Shown: piece by piece, positions 1-10,374 of the stretch | Numbering within the stretch: position 1 is the first letter of the stretch | Layout: every line of letters starts with the position of its first letter | From: Chitinivorax sp. PXF-14 | GTDB lineage: Bacteria > Pseudomonadota > Gammaproteobacteria > Burkholderiales > SCOH01 | Reading direction: 5' to 3' | NCBI RefSeq assembly: GCF_040812015.1 | Contig: NZ_JBFNXJ010000002.1 | Location: forward strand, 186,001 to 250,000 | DNA length: 64,000 bases | Position numbers and translations under genes: made by a program | The notes under the pieces: generated by a model | Database searches by the model: none | The model's input: only the letters and a program-made list of their open reading frames with translations | What the model was told of the DNA's origin: nothing

Positions 1-74
1 ATAGAATGATTGAAGAGGACAGATTTTACTTGATCCGCCCCCACCCACCTATTGACGATCGTGGCAAGTCACCA

Positions 75-1772
75 TCAAATCTGAAACCGGCTGATTTCCC
101 TCTGCAGCCGGCTGGCCAGCTCCTCAAGATGCGATGCCGAGCTTGCCGCATCAGCTGCCGACACCGAGTTCGACTGCGACATGTCGGCGATCCGCTCGAT
201 GTTCGTGGTGATGAGCCCGCTGGCGGCGTGCTGTTCGTCGATGACGCCTGCCAGCCGAACCAGGTTGTCGTAGGCCCCTCGGGCATCCTCCCTGAGCTGT
301 TCCAGCGGCTCAACCACGGCGTCGATCAGCTTCACACTATTGGCGACCTGCGCACCGCCAATTTCCATGGACTGCACGGCTTCCATCGTCTCATTCTGCA
401 CCGTGTCGACCATGTCCTTGATCTCCACCGTGGCCACACGCGTGCGTTCAGCAAGCTTGCGAACCTCGTCCGCGACAACCGCGAACCCTCTGCCGGCCTC
501 CCCTGCCCGCGCAGCCTCGATCGCGGCATTGAGCGCCAGCAGATTGGTCTGATCGGCAATCTCACGAATCACGTTGGCGATGCCACTGATGCGCTGCGAC
601 TGCTCGTAAAGGCGCGCGATGTTTTCCGACGATTTGCTGACGGTCTCGGCAATCCGGTTGACCTCCTCCACCGCTTTGACCGCCAGCTGCTGCCCCTGGC
701 TCGACAGCTCGGCGGCACGCTCCGACACGGCTGTCGCATCGCGTGCGGTCTGCCTTACCTGCTCGATGCCTTGCACAACGGCTTCTACCGAGTGCACGGC
801 CTGCGCGGCAGAGTCGTTCTGGCTGCGGGAGCTGTCATTAATCTGGCCGGTGGACTCGGACATCGTGTGCACCGCCGTACCAAGCTGGCCGGCGCTGGCG
901 GAAATGCCCACGATCATGGACTTGAGCTCGCCCTGCATCTGTTTCAGCGCCCCCAGCAACTGCGCGGTTTCATCCGTGCCGCGCACCTGGTGATCCTGCG
1001 TCAGATCGCCCTGCGCAATACGCTGAGCCGCACCGATTGCCGTGCGTAGCGGGTTGGTGATGACCCGGCTCATCACCGTCGCAATCGCCAGCAGCGCCAC
1101 GACGGCCGCGAGGCTGATCAACACCGACAGCCCGACGCCGGAACGATGCGCACTCACCGCCCGCTCATAGGACTGCCTGGCCAGCGCTGTCTGCAGCTTG
1201 ACCAGGTCATCGAATTTCTTGCTCAGCGCCTGAAAGATATTGTCGGACGCCTGCATCATCGCCATCGCGGTATTCACGTCGATGGTGCTGACATCCACCG
1301 AACCGCTGACATTCTTGCGGTAGTCCGCCAACGACACGAGGATATCCTTGGCCTGCCTGGCTTCATCCGGCGTCAGATCGGGCGACTTGGCGAACGCCTG
1401 CATGTCGGCAATCGTGACGCCGATGGCGGTATCCAGCTTCGCGCCGGTTTCCTTGATCTTGGCCTCGTTGTAATTCTTGAGCCAGGTAAACAGGCGATAT
1501 ACCCCCGAATGCACGCCAGATAACCCGAGACTCGCGGCCGATGTCGCCTGGTAGTGCTGGAAGCGCTTCAAGTACACGTCGTCGAGCGCCTCGCCCTGGC
1601 GCTGCAATGACCAGTACCCCGTGCCAAAGATGAGCAACAGGAAAAGCACCGCCACCACCGGCGCGATCAGGATCTTCTTGTAGATGGTCATCTTGCCGAT
1701 CGCAGCCAGCACCTTGCTGGGCGGCAGCTTCAAGCTCATGGCCGAATGTGGAAGCGAGATAGGCAGTTTCAT
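75..1772 (-). CDS. methyl-accepting chemotaxis protein
   Basis: Inner-membrane chemoreceptor that passes periplasmic ligand signals to CheA/CheW. In the 565-residue product a first membrane helix lies near residues 34-56. A periplasmic four-helix-bundle-like region follows, then a second helix ([16 protein letters not shown]), a HAMP segment and a long coiled-coil signalling domain. The signalling tip [20 protein letters not shown] is the family hallmark and is complete. The ATG at 1772 is preferred because AGGAG lies 11 bases upstream and the hydrophobic N-terminus then sits normally; a further upstream ATG at 1859 would add 29 unlikely residues. A perfect TATAAT lies on the minus strand at 1922-1927, but no good -35 accompanies it. 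It diverges from guaB. The ligand cannot be told from the sequence, and no C-terminal CheR-binding pentapeptide is seen. Confidence 0.95.
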   Translation of the reverse strand: MKLPISLPHSAMSLKLPPSKVLAAIGKMTIYKKILIAPVVAVLFLLLIFGTGYWSLQRQGEALDDVYLKRFQHYQATSAASLGLSGVHSGVYRLFTWLKNYNEAKIKETGAKLDTAIGVTIADMQAFAKSPDLTPDEARQAKDILVSLADYRKNVSGSVDVSTIDVNTAMAMMQASDNIFQALSKKFDDLVKLQTALARQSYERAVSAHRSGVGLSVLISLAAVVALLAIATVMSRVITNPLRTAIGAAQRIAQGDLTQDHQVRGTDETAQLLGALKQMQGELKSMIVGISASAGQLGTAVHTMSESTGQINDSSRSQNDSAAQAVHSVEAVVQGIEQVRQTARDATAVSERAAELSSQGQQLAVKAVEEVNRIAETVSKSSENIARLYEQSQRISGIANVIREIADQTNLLALNAAIEAARAGEAGRGFAVVADEVRKLAERTRVATVEIKDMVDTVQNETMEAVQSMEIGGAQVANSVKLIDAVVEPLEQLREDARGAYDNLVRLAGVIDEQHAASGLITTNIERIADMSQSNSVSAADAASSASHLEELASRLQREISRFQI

Positions 1773-1928
1773 CTCAATATGATCTCCTGATACGGTAAGC
1801 GCATCGTCCCGCACCGGCATTGCCCGCAGGCTCTCGGTGCCAAGCAACGACAAGCACAATCACGGCTTTGCTGACGGCATTCCAGCCCCATACGGCCAAT
1901 GATATATTTCCCCTTAGGGCCATTATAG

Positions 1929-3467
<1,539 letters not shown>

Positions 3468-3491
3468 ACCATCGGTTGCGTGTCGGAAATG

Positions 3492-3531
3492 ACAGAACCC
3501 CCTGCGTCCATGACGCAGGGGGTTCTGTTTT
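3492..3531 (+). terminator. rho-independent terminator of guaB
   Basis: A perfect 17-base-pair stem (3492-3508 with 3512-3528), a 3-base loop and a short T run lie 24 bases after the guaB stop codon. Confidence 0.9.
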
Positions 3532-3603
3532 ATGGAAGCCATCGAGCCGACCTGCCGGGCATAATCAGCCCGCGAGGCCAGGCCAGGATGTACATCTGGC
3601 GAC

Positions 3604-3633
3604 AAAAAGCCCCTCCGGGTCGCCGAAGGGGCT
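3604..3633 (-). terminator. terminator of the Sel1-repeat gene
   Basis: Read on the minus strand, AGCCCCT and AGGGGCT form a stem followed by five T (AAAAA at 3604-3608 on the plus strand). It lies just downstream of the Sel1-repeat gene stop. Confidence 0.75.
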
Positions 3634-3676
3634 GGCAGGGCGGCAGGAAAACCCTGCCGGAACACGCAGCGGCCGC

Positions 3677-4294
3677 TTATTTCTGCTTGATATCCTTGGG
3701 CTTGCCACCGGCCATCGCATAGTACTTGTCGGCTTCGGCCTGATCCTTCTTCACGCCGACGCCCATTTCCAGAATCTGTGCCAGCGTCAAGGCTGCGGCC
3801 TTGTGCCCGTTATTGGCAGCGGTGGCGAGCAATGGGATGGCGGCCTGGAGGTTTTCCGCCCGATACAGCAGCTTGGCCAGCTGATACTGCGCTTCGGTGT
3901 CGCCAAGCGACGAGGCACGGCGCAGCAACTCGGTCCCCATCGGCAGGCTCTGGCCGAGCTTGGGCACACGGCCATCGATGTAGACCTGGGCCATGATGCG
4001 CATGGCTTCGGGATCGTTACCATCAACCGCCTTCTGCAGAAACTCGATCGCCTTGTCGGGGTTTGCCTTCACCCCCTGGCCGAGCAAGTACATCAAACCA
4101 ACGTTTCTCAACGCGCGTGGATTGCCCTGATCGACCAGAGGCTGCCATTCCTTCAGTGCGGTCGCGAAATCCTGCTTGTGGTAGGCGGCGAGGCCCGAAT
4201 CAAAGTCCGCTTGTGCTGGCATTGCCAAGACTGCCGCAAATGCAGCGGCAATAACGATCGAATGTTTCAACATCTTCCCCATAGCATCTGACAT
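3677..4294 (-). CDS. secreted Sel1-repeat (TPR-like) protein
   Basis: A 205-residue exported repeat protein of unknown partner. A signal peptide is clear (KHSIVIAAAFAAVLAMPAQA), with cleavage expected after AQA. The rest is a run of about four to five Sel1/TPR-like helical pairs, for example ALRNVGLMYLLGQGVKANPD and KAAALTLAQILEMGVGVKKD. Such proteins scaffold periplasmic or envelope complexes. Three ATGs are possible (4294, 4282, 4273); 4294 is chosen because GGAG sits 10 bases upstream. A sigma-70-type promoter lies at 4388-4416, so this gene is probably transcribed separately from the glycosyltransferase gene upstream. Confidence 0.85.
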   Translation of the reverse strand: MSDAMGKMLKHSIVIAAAFAAVLAMPAQADFDSGLAAYHKQDFATALKEWQPLVDQGNPRALRNVGLMYLLGQGVKANPDKAIEFLQKAVDGNDPEAMRIMAQVYIDGRVPKLGQSLPMGTELLRRASSLGDTEAQYQLAKLLYRAENLQAAIPLLATAANNGHKAAALTLAQILEMGVGVKKDQAEADKYYAMAGGKPKDIKQK

Positions 4295-4387
4295 TTTAAA
4301 ACGGCTCCGCGTCGGCGACCTCCCGCAGCCGTTGACAGCGGCACAGGAAATCGGCATTTGGAACCAACAGCTTATAATCGAGCAATC

Positions 4388-4416
4388 ATTCTATTTTGAA
4401 ACCGGGGCACGGTCAA
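4388..4416 (-). promoter_or_regulatory. sigma-70 promoter of the Sel1-repeat gene
   Basis: On the minus strand TTGACC (4411-4416) and TAGAAT (4388-4393) are 17 bases apart, about 95 bases upstream of the chosen start codon. Confidence 0.65.
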
Positions 4417-4436
4417 AACCGCTTGCTATCGGCGGA

Positions 4437-6503
4437 TCAGGCGTCGCAGTAGCGCAGCCACATCTCGCGGAATGCCTGCTCCATATTGCGTGCAAAGCGC
4501 GGTGAATCGAACAGCGGCGAGGTACGGGTCGCATCGGGCAAGCCGGCTCTCAGGGCGGCAAGCCGGTCGAGATCGGCCGCAAGCCTGACCGCGACATCCA
4601 CGGCCTCCGGCATGGTTTCCACCACCCATTCGGGGTGGCCGACATTACTGACCACCATTGACGAAGCCCGGCTCACGCTGGCCTCCCCGGCAAAGCCGAC
4701 GACCGGCACGCCCATCCCCAGCGAAATCGCGGTTGTCGTCGAGCCGCTATAGGGATAGGTATCGAGCTGGATGTCGATGGTGTCGTGCATTTTGTAGAAC
4801 TCGGCGACGGGTTTGCCGCCCTCAAGCTGCAGGCGCTCCTCGCCGATGCCAAACGACGCGAACATGGCCAGCAGGCCATCGACCTGTGACGAGCGCTTGC
4901 CATCCGCGGACAAGACGATCAGGCGCAGCTTGCTGTCCGGCACGGCCTTCAGTACCTGCGACCAGAACGCCACGCTTTGCCGGCTCATCTTGCCGAGGCG
5001 GTTGAATGCGCCAAATGTCACATAGCCGTTTTCGAGCGCTGGCAGTGGGCCTGGCTCGACGAACACATCCCAGTCGAGCGACGACAGGGTATCCGGCATG
5101 CGCCACAAGGTTTCGGTGTTGTAGTGTTCGGTCTTGCCGACGGGATCGAAATAGGCGTCGGTCAGCCGGTAGTCGATGCGGGTGAGGCCGGAGGTATTCG
5201 GCACGCCGACCCACGACACCTGTATCGGTGCCGGCTTGCGCGCGAACACCGGCAGGCGATGGCCCTGGGTGTGCACCGAAACATCGACCAGGATGTCGAT
5301 CATGTCGTCGACGATCAGCGACGCCAACTGGCTGTCCGGCATGCGATCGACCTGGCGCCAGGCATCGGCGCAGCGCATGAATTCGCGCGTGGTGTCGTCA
5401 ACCATACCGTTGTTGTAGTACACGTATACATCGAGATCATCGTGGCGAAGCTCGCGGAACATGCCCAGTGTCCATTTTGCCACCGCATGGTTGTTGAAAT
5501 CGGCCGACACATAGCCGATACGCAGCTTGCGCTTGGGGTCACGCGGGCGATCGGCGAAATCGGCGAGCGGCGTGCAGGCCTCGACCAGGCGGCCATAGCG
5601 CTGGTGCAGCTCGAATACCTGCTGCGCCGACAGGCTGTCCATATACATCGAGGTGCCGCAGAAAGACGACATCAGATGATGGTTATCGGGCTCCAGCTCG
5701 ACAGCCTGCTCGTAGCATTGGCGGGCCTCCTCGTAGCGCCCCATGGCCACCAGGACGACAGCCTTGTTGACCAGCATGGGCGCCGATACCTGGCGCGCCA
5801 GCAGCTTGTCGTAGCAGTCGAGCAGCGCATCGTGCTGGCGCCGCCCCTGCAGCACGGCATTGCGCACATCGTAGGCCGGGTAGAAGTCGCTGCGAATTTC
5901 GAGCGCGTTGTTGGCCGACTTGAGCGCCATGTCGTGCAGGCCGGCCGACAGATAGATCTGGCCCAGCACGGTGTGCCAGCCAGGCTCGGAGCGCTTGCCG
6001 GGAATCACCGCCTCGAACGTCGCCAGGCCTTTCTTGACGTTGCCCTCGCGACACAGCGCGATGCCCAGATACTTGAACACCTCGACATCCTGCTTGAGCT
6101 GGGCAGCCGCGACACGGAGCACGGGGATGGCCTCGCCGAAGCGGTCGAAGAACACCAGCATCAGGCCCAGATCCTTGGCCACGGCCGGGTTGTTCGGCAT
6201 CAGCTTCCAGGCGGTGAAGAATGGGTCGAGCGATGCCTCGAAATCGCCCTGCGAGTAATACACCCGCCCTTTTTCGAGCCATGCCGGGCCATACTCGGGC
6301 GCACGCGCGATGACCTCGTCGAGAAAGCGATGCGCCGTCTGGTACTTGTTCATGCGATGCGAGACGATCGCCATGTAGTAGCCGGTCTCGGCCGCCTCGG
6401 GGTCGGCGGTGTGCGCCTTGGTTGCCAGCATGGCCGCTTCGGCCAGGCGGCCATTGATCAGCGACTGCTGAATTTGCATATACAGGGCGTTCAGATTGCT
6501 CAT
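4437..6503 (-). CDS. TPR-GT41 (SPINDLY/OGT-like) glycosyltransferase
   Basis: A 688-residue soluble protein. Residues about 1-280 are TPR helices (AEAAMLATKAHTADPEAAET onward). The C-terminal half resembles the GT41 catalytic domain of O-GlcNAc transferases: RKLRIGYVSADFNNHAVAKW, KPAPIQVSWVGVPNTSG, FGAFNRLGKMSRQSVAFWSQ and LDTYPYSGSTTT match the order of conserved OGT blocks. It would transfer a sugar from a nucleotide donor to protein Ser/Thr. In bacteria such enzymes often modify flagellin or adhesins. The genes immediately upstream on the same strand make an acetylated amino sugar, so that sugar may be the donor, which is an inference. The SD before the 6503 ATG is weak and very close (AAGG). 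Confidence 0.85.
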   Translation of the reverse strand: MSNLNALYMQIQQSLINGRLAEAAMLATKAHTADPEAAETGYYMAIVSHRMNKYQTAHRFLDEVIARAPEYGPAWLEKGRVYYSQGDFEASLDPFFTAWKLMPNNPAVAKDLGLMLVFFDRFGEAIPVLRVAAAQLKQDVEVFKYLGIALCREGNVKKGLATFEAVIPGKRSEPGWHTVLGQIYLSAGLHDMALKSANNALEIRSDFYPAYDVRNAVLQGRRQHDALLDCYDKLLARQVSAPMLVNKAVVLVAMGRYEEARQCYEQAVELEPDNHHLMSSFCGTSMYMDSLSAQQVFELHQRYGRLVEACTPLADFADRPRDPKRKLRIGYVSADFNNHAVAKWTLGMFRELRHDDLDVYVYYNNGMVDDTTREFMRCADAWRQVDRMPDSQLASLIVDDMIDILVDVSVHTQGHRLPVFARKPAPIQVSWVGVPNTSGLTRIDYRLTDAYFDPVGKTEHYNTETLWRMPDTLSSLDWDVFVEPGPLPALENGYVTFGAFNRLGKMSRQSVAFWSQVLKAVPDSKLRLIVLSADGKRSSQVDGLLAMFASFGIGEERLQLEGGKPVAEFYKMHDTIDIQLDTYPYSGSTTTAISLGMGVPVVGFAGEASVSRASSMVVSNVGHPEWVVETMPEAVDVAVRLAADLDRLAALRAGLPDATRTSPLFDSPRFARNMEQAFREMWLRYCDA

Positions 6504-6540
6504 ACCTTAACTTTGCCGCAAAAACCCAGGAATAGCCCGC

Positions 6541-7128
6541 TCAACCAAGCGATGCGAGCAGACGTCTTTCTTCATTCAACAATTCGCGCGAGCGCGCCTT
6601 GACGGGCCGCGCCGGCACGCCAGCGTAGATCATGAATGCATCGCAATCCCGATTAACCAGCGATAGCGAGCCGATCGCCGCCCCTTCGCCACACACCACG
6701 CCGGGCAGGACGACAGAGCCGCTGCCGATGATGGTGTGGCGCCCCAGCGTCACCGGCGCATGGCTCACGTGGCTGAAAGCCTCGGGGATGGTCGGGTTGG
6801 TCAGGCTCGCGCCCGAGTAGTCGTCGTTCGAGCTGTAGACCGACACGCGCGAGGACAGATTGCAGAAATCCTGAACCTCGATGCGGCCGGCGCCGATCAG
6901 CGAGGTGTAAACGGCAATATGGACGTAGCTGCCGATCGCGATACCGCCCTCGCCTGCCGACAGCACGCAGAAATCATCGATGCGCACGTGGCTGCCGAGC
7001 GCGATACGCCCAATGCCATAGAACGATGCCTTGCGCGAAATCTGTACCGACTCGCCGATCGCCGCGAAGCCCAGCGCCAGCAGTTCATCGCGCGAGTAGA
7101 ACGAGGTCTGGACAGGGCTAGAGGCCAT
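6541..7128 (-). CDS. hexapeptide-repeat acetyltransferase (sugar O/N-acyltransferase)
   Basis: A 195-residue left-handed beta-helix acyltransferase of the WbbJ/maltose-acetyltransferase type. Hexapeptide repeats are visible (RIALGSHVRIDDFCVLSAGE, GGIAIGSYVHIAVYTSLIGA, HTIIGSGSVVLPGVVCGEGA), together with the typical C-terminal loop YAGVPARPVKAR. It should move an acetyl group from acetyl-CoA to a sugar. Its start overlaps the end of the aminotransferase gene by 11 bases, so the two are translationally linked. With that neighbour the substrate is probably the newly made 4-amino or 3-amino group of a nucleotide sugar, as in VioA/VioB-type pathways; the exact sugar is unknown. Confidence 0.85.
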   Translation of the reverse strand: MASSPVQTSFYSRDELLALGFAAIGESVQISRKASFYGIGRIALGSHVRIDDFCVLSAGEGGIAIGSYVHIAVYTSLIGAGRIEVQDFCNLSSRVSVYSSNDDYSGASLTNPTIPEAFSHVSHAPVTLGRHTIIGSGSVVLPGVVCGEGAAIGSLSLVNRDCDAFMIYAGVPARPVKARSRELLNEERRLLASLG

Positions 7129-8206
7129 AACGCATGGTCCGGATGACGATACGCGCGATCAGGTCGAGTTCTTCGATCGACAGGTCGTGATAGAGCGGCA
7201 GGGCCAGCACCCGCTTCGAGATGTCTTCGGACACTGGGCAAGCCTGCGAATCGAGATAAGGCAGGCGATTCAGGCTCGGATAGAAATAGCGGCGCGGCGC
7301 GATCGAATAACGGCTCAGGCCTTCCACCACCGTCAGCAAGGTCTTTTCGTCGGGGAAAGCCACCGCGTAGTAGGCGTGGTTGTAATCCACCTTGCCGCGA
7401 ATCGCCGGACGCTGCAGCGGCACATTGGCGAAGAAGCTGTCATAGCGCTCGGACAGGAACTGGCGGCGAGCCAGTATCTCGTCGACATAGTTGAGATTGC
7501 ACAGGCCCATTGCCGCATGGAACTCGCTGTTCTTGCCGTTGATGCCGATACCGTCGAAGCTCTCGGCCGTCACGTGGCCGAAATTGCGCAGGCGCGAGGC
7601 AGCCTTCAGCAACTCGGGGCGAGGCGTGATGATCGCGCCCCCCTCTACCGTGTGGAACAACTTGGTCGCATGGAAGCTGCACGTCGACATGTCGCCGTAG
7701 CCAAACACGGACTGGCCGTTGACCTTAGTGCCGAAGGCGTGGGCCGCATCGTAGATGACCTTGAGCCCATGTTTGCGGGCGATCTGCTCGATTGCCTCGA
7801 CATCGCATGGGTTGCCGTAGACATGGGTCGCCAGGATGGCGCTGGTGCGCTCGGTGATCGCGGACTCGATCAGCTCGGGGTTGATGTTGAAGGTGTCCGG
7901 GTCGATATCGACCATGACCGGCGTGCAACCTTCCCACAGGATCGACGTGGTGGTCGCGACATAGCTGAATGGCGTGGTGATGATCTCGCCGGACAGCCCC
8001 AGCGCCTTGATGGCGACCTGCAGCGCGATCGTGCCGTTGGTGACGTACAGCAGGTGATCGAGCTCCAGATAATGCTTGAGCTCCAGTTCCAGTTCACTGA
8101 CCAGTGGGCCGTGATTGGTCAGCCAGTTCCGCTTCCAGATCCCCTCGATATAACGCTGGTAAACCTCGATCGGCGGCAGAAACGGACGTGTTACGTTGAT
8201 ATTCAT
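7118..8206 (-). CDS. DegT/DnrJ/EryC1-family nucleotide-sugar aminotransferase
   Basis: A PLP-dependent enzyme of 362 residues that should aminate a keto-deoxy nucleotide sugar. The N-terminal block (NWLTNHGPLVSELELELKHY), the glycine/serine cofactor loop (VTNGTIALQVAIKALG), the Asp block (LKVIYDAAHAFG) and the Schiff-base lysine in CSFHATKLFHTVEGGA are all present. It is the first gene of a three-gene minus-strand cassette with an acetyltransferase and a GT41 glycosyltransferase. This resembles viosamine-type routes (VioA, VioB and a transferase) used to glycosylate flagellin in some pseudomonads. The substrate assignment is inferred from neighbours only. Confidence 0.9.
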   Translation of the reverse strand: MNINVTRPFLPPIEVYQRYIEGIWKRNWLTNHGPLVSELELELKHYLELDHLLYVTNGTIALQVAIKALGLSGEIITTPFSYVATTTSILWEGCTPVMVDIDPDTFNINPELIESAITERTSAILATHVYGNPCDVEAIEQIARKHGLKVIYDAAHAFGTKVNGQSVFGYGDMSTCSFHATKLFHTVEGGAIITPRPELLKAASRLRNFGHVTAESFDGIGINGKNSEFHAAMGLCNLNYVDEILARRQFLSERYDSFFANVPLQRPAIRGKVDYNHAYYAVAFPDEKTLLTVVEGLSRYSIAPRRYFYPSLNRLPYLDSQACPVSEDISKRVLALPLYHDLSIEELDLIARIVIRTMRYGL

Positions 8207-8346
8207 GACAGCTCTCGACAGGCAGCAGGCCCAACTGATCCCAAACCGGGCCTATCGTAACGCATGTCGAAAGCATAGTCGAGCAACGACTCTATTTCGC
8301 CAAAAACGGCTTTATCCGATGCCGGGAATATATCGCCCACACCCGC

Positions 8347-9798
8347 TCAATGCATGGGCGCGGTGTGCGGTTGCAAGACCGCCGCCAGCTCGCCCAAGCG
8401 ACGGATTGCCGCTTCGACGGCGGGCGACCAGCGCACGCCGCAGTTCAGGCGCAGGCAGTGGCGATATTCGTTCTGGTTCGCCGAGAACAGCGCCCCCGGG
8501 GCGAACGGGATGTTTTCCGCGATCGACCTGCGCAACAGCGCGATGCTGTCGAAGCCGCGCGCCAGCTCGAGCCACAGCACATATCCGCCTTGCGGAATGG
8601 CAAGACGGGTATCGGCCGGGAAATAGCGACAGACGGCATCGGCATATTTCTGCACCTGGCCCGACACCGCCCGGCGCAGCTTGCGCAGGTGGTGGTCGTA
8701 GCCACCACTCTCGACGAACTGGGCGAGCGTCAACTGCAGCAGCTCTGGCGTGGCCATCGAGCTGATCATCTTGAGATTCTGGATCGAGCCATGGAAACGC
8801 CCCGGCGCCACCCAGCCGACACGGAAGCCAGGCGCCAGCACCTTGTTGAACGACGAGCAATACAGCACGTTGCCGGTTGTGTCGAAGGCCTTGGCCGGCC
8901 GCGGGCGCTGCTCACCGAAGTGGAAATCGCCGTAGATGTCGTCCTCGATCAGCGGAATGCGCCGGGTGGCGAGCATATCGACCAGGCGCTTCTTGTTCTC
9001 GTCCGGCATCAGGCTGCCGAGCGGATTGGAAAAGTTCGGCACCAGCACCACCGCCTTGATGTCGCTGGTGCGCATGGCCAGCTCCAGCGCCTCGAGCGAG
9101 ATGCCGGTCTTGGGATGGGTCGGGATCTCCAGCGCCTTCAGTTTGTAGCTCTCGAGCTGTTGCAGCAGGCCAAAATAGGCCGGCGACTCGATCGCCACCA
9201 CGTCGCCGGGCTTGGTCACCGCGCGCAGGCACAGATTGAGCGCTTCGATGCAGCCATTGGTGATGATCAGATCGTCTGGCCGCAGTTGTCCGCCCCACTC
9301 CAGCGAGCGCCGCGCGATCTGGCGCCGCAGCTGGATATTGCCGGGCGGAAAGGTATAGGTACCGATCATGCGCGGATAACGCCGCGCAACCGACGATAGC
9401 AACCGCTGCAATTGCTGCGTGGGAAACAGATCGGGATCGATGGCGGCGCAGCCGAGCGTCGCGCCCTCGCCGCGCTGGCTCATGTGTAGTATCTGCCAGC
9501 GCAATTCGTCGATCTCGACTTCGCAGGGCGCGCAGGATGGTGCCGACAGGGCCGGCTCGCTGCGCCCGATGCTGGCCCGGCGCACGAAGAAGCCTGCCTG
9601 CGGGCGCGCCTCGATCAGGCCGCGATCCTCAAGCACGCGAAATGCCTGGATCACGGTCGACAGGCTGACGTCGCGCTGGTTCGACAGCTTACGGATCGAT
9701 GGCAATTTGTCGCCGGACTTGATCGCGCCACTGGCGATCATGGCGGCGATCTCGCTGGCAAGCGACTCGTATAACAGGCTCGACTTCTCGACTTGCAT
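8347..9798 (-). CDS. MocR/PdxR-type transcriptional regulator (GntR HTH fused to aminotransferase fold)
   Basis: A 483-residue fusion. Residues about 8-75 form a GntR winged helix (SGDKLPSIRKLSNQRDVSLS). Residues about 110-470 are a class-I aminotransferase fold with LIITNGCIEALNLCLRAVTK and a PLP lysine in YCSSFNKVLAPGFRVGW. MocR regulators sense PLP or amino compounds and usually control a divergent neighbour. The divergent gene here encodes a DUF2917 protein, a partner also recalled beside MocR genes in other beta-proteobacteria. A 5'-ACAGTT-3' motif recurs in the shared intergenic region and may be the operator. The effector and full regulon are unknown. Confidence 0.88.
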   Translation of the reverse strand: MQVEKSSLLYESLASEIAAMIASGAIKSGDKLPSIRKLSNQRDVSLSTVIQAFRVLEDRGLIEARPQAGFFVRRASIGRSEPALSAPSCAPCEVEIDELRWQILHMSQRGEGATLGCAAIDPDLFPTQQLQRLLSSVARRYPRMIGTYTFPPGNIQLRRQIARRSLEWGGQLRPDDLIITNGCIEALNLCLRAVTKPGDVVAIESPAYFGLLQQLESYKLKALEIPTHPKTGISLEALELAMRTSDIKAVVLVPNFSNPLGSLMPDENKKRLVDMLATRRIPLIEDDIYGDFHFGEQRPRPAKAFDTTGNVLYCSSFNKVLAPGFRVGWVAPGRFHGSIQNLKMISSMATPELLQLTLAQFVESGGYDHHLRKLRRAVSGQVQKYADAVCRYFPADTRLAIPQGGYVLWLELARGFDSIALLRRSIAENIPFAPGALFSANQNEYRHCLRLNCGVRWSPAVEAAIRRLGELAAVLQPHTAPMH

Positions 9799-9917
9799 GG
9801 GTATCTCCTTGGCAAGCTGTCCGCGCTCTGCGGCGGGCTTCGATCAGCCATGCGCGGCAACATCAGTGGCAGGTTTTGCTAGCCCACAGTGTCCGCAAGG
9901 ACGCCTTCGATCGCCAG

Positions 9918-9992
9918 TGACAGTTGCACTGCACAAACACCGTTACAGTTTAGCTGTACCGCCGTCTGTATTCCCAAAAATCATTACAGTTT
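9918..9992. promoter_or_regulatory. candidate MocR operator: repeated ACAGTT motifs
   Basis: ACAGTT occurs at 9920-9925, 9945-9950 and 9986-9991; the last two lie in the longer shared motif TTACAGTTT, 41 bases (about four helical turns) apart. The middle copy is also part of a palindrome, TACAG-TTTAG-CTGTA, at 9944-9958. MocR proteins commonly bind direct repeats, so control of both divergent genes from here is a reasonable inference. Confidence 0.45.
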
Positions 9993-10071
9993 GGCGCTAA
10001 CCAGCCCACGCCCTTTTCTCTACGATGTGCATCACAACAGCAAGAATTGAAACGAGAAAAGGAGCCCGGCA

Positions 10072-10374
10072 ATGAAAACCTACCAACTGGCGATGCACTC
10101 AGTATTAAGGCTGGACGACGGCCGCTCGACCCTGATCACCTGTACCCGTGGCATGGTATGGATGACCGAGGCAGGACAGGACATCGTGTTGCGCTGCGGA
10201 CAATCACATCTGATCCGCAGCGATGATCGCGTCGTGATCGAGCCGCTGGCGCACAGCTCGGTGGCGGTACAGGGGCCGGGCACCCGCCTGATGTCGCGCC
10301 TGGGCGGCGCGCTGCGCGACCTCGCAGGTCGCGTCGCACGCCGCGCCCGTGGCCGGCTTACCGCTTGGTCTTAG
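10072..10374 (+). CDS. DUF2917 domain protein
   Basis: A 100-residue protein with a small cupin-like beta-rich DUF2917 core (LDDGRSTLITCTRGMVWMTE, GQSHLIRSDDRVVIEPLAHS) and an Arg-rich C-terminal tail (GRVARRARGRLTAW). An AAGGAG box lies 9 bases before the ATG. The function is unknown; the family is recurrently found beside MocR regulators, which suggests it is the regulated target. Its stop codon overlaps the end of the convergent phosphoesterase gene by 17 bases. Confidence 0.75.
   Translation: MKTYQLAMHSVLRLDDGRSTLITCTRGMVWMTEAGQDIVLRCGQSHLIRSDDRVVIEPLAHSSVAVQGPGTRLMSRLGGALRDLAGRVARRARGRLTAWS

Noticed and set aside
8207-8346. Sigma-70 promoter for the sugar cassette
   Set aside because: TCGACT-17-TACGAT on the minus strand is possible but has too many mismatches to list as a feature.
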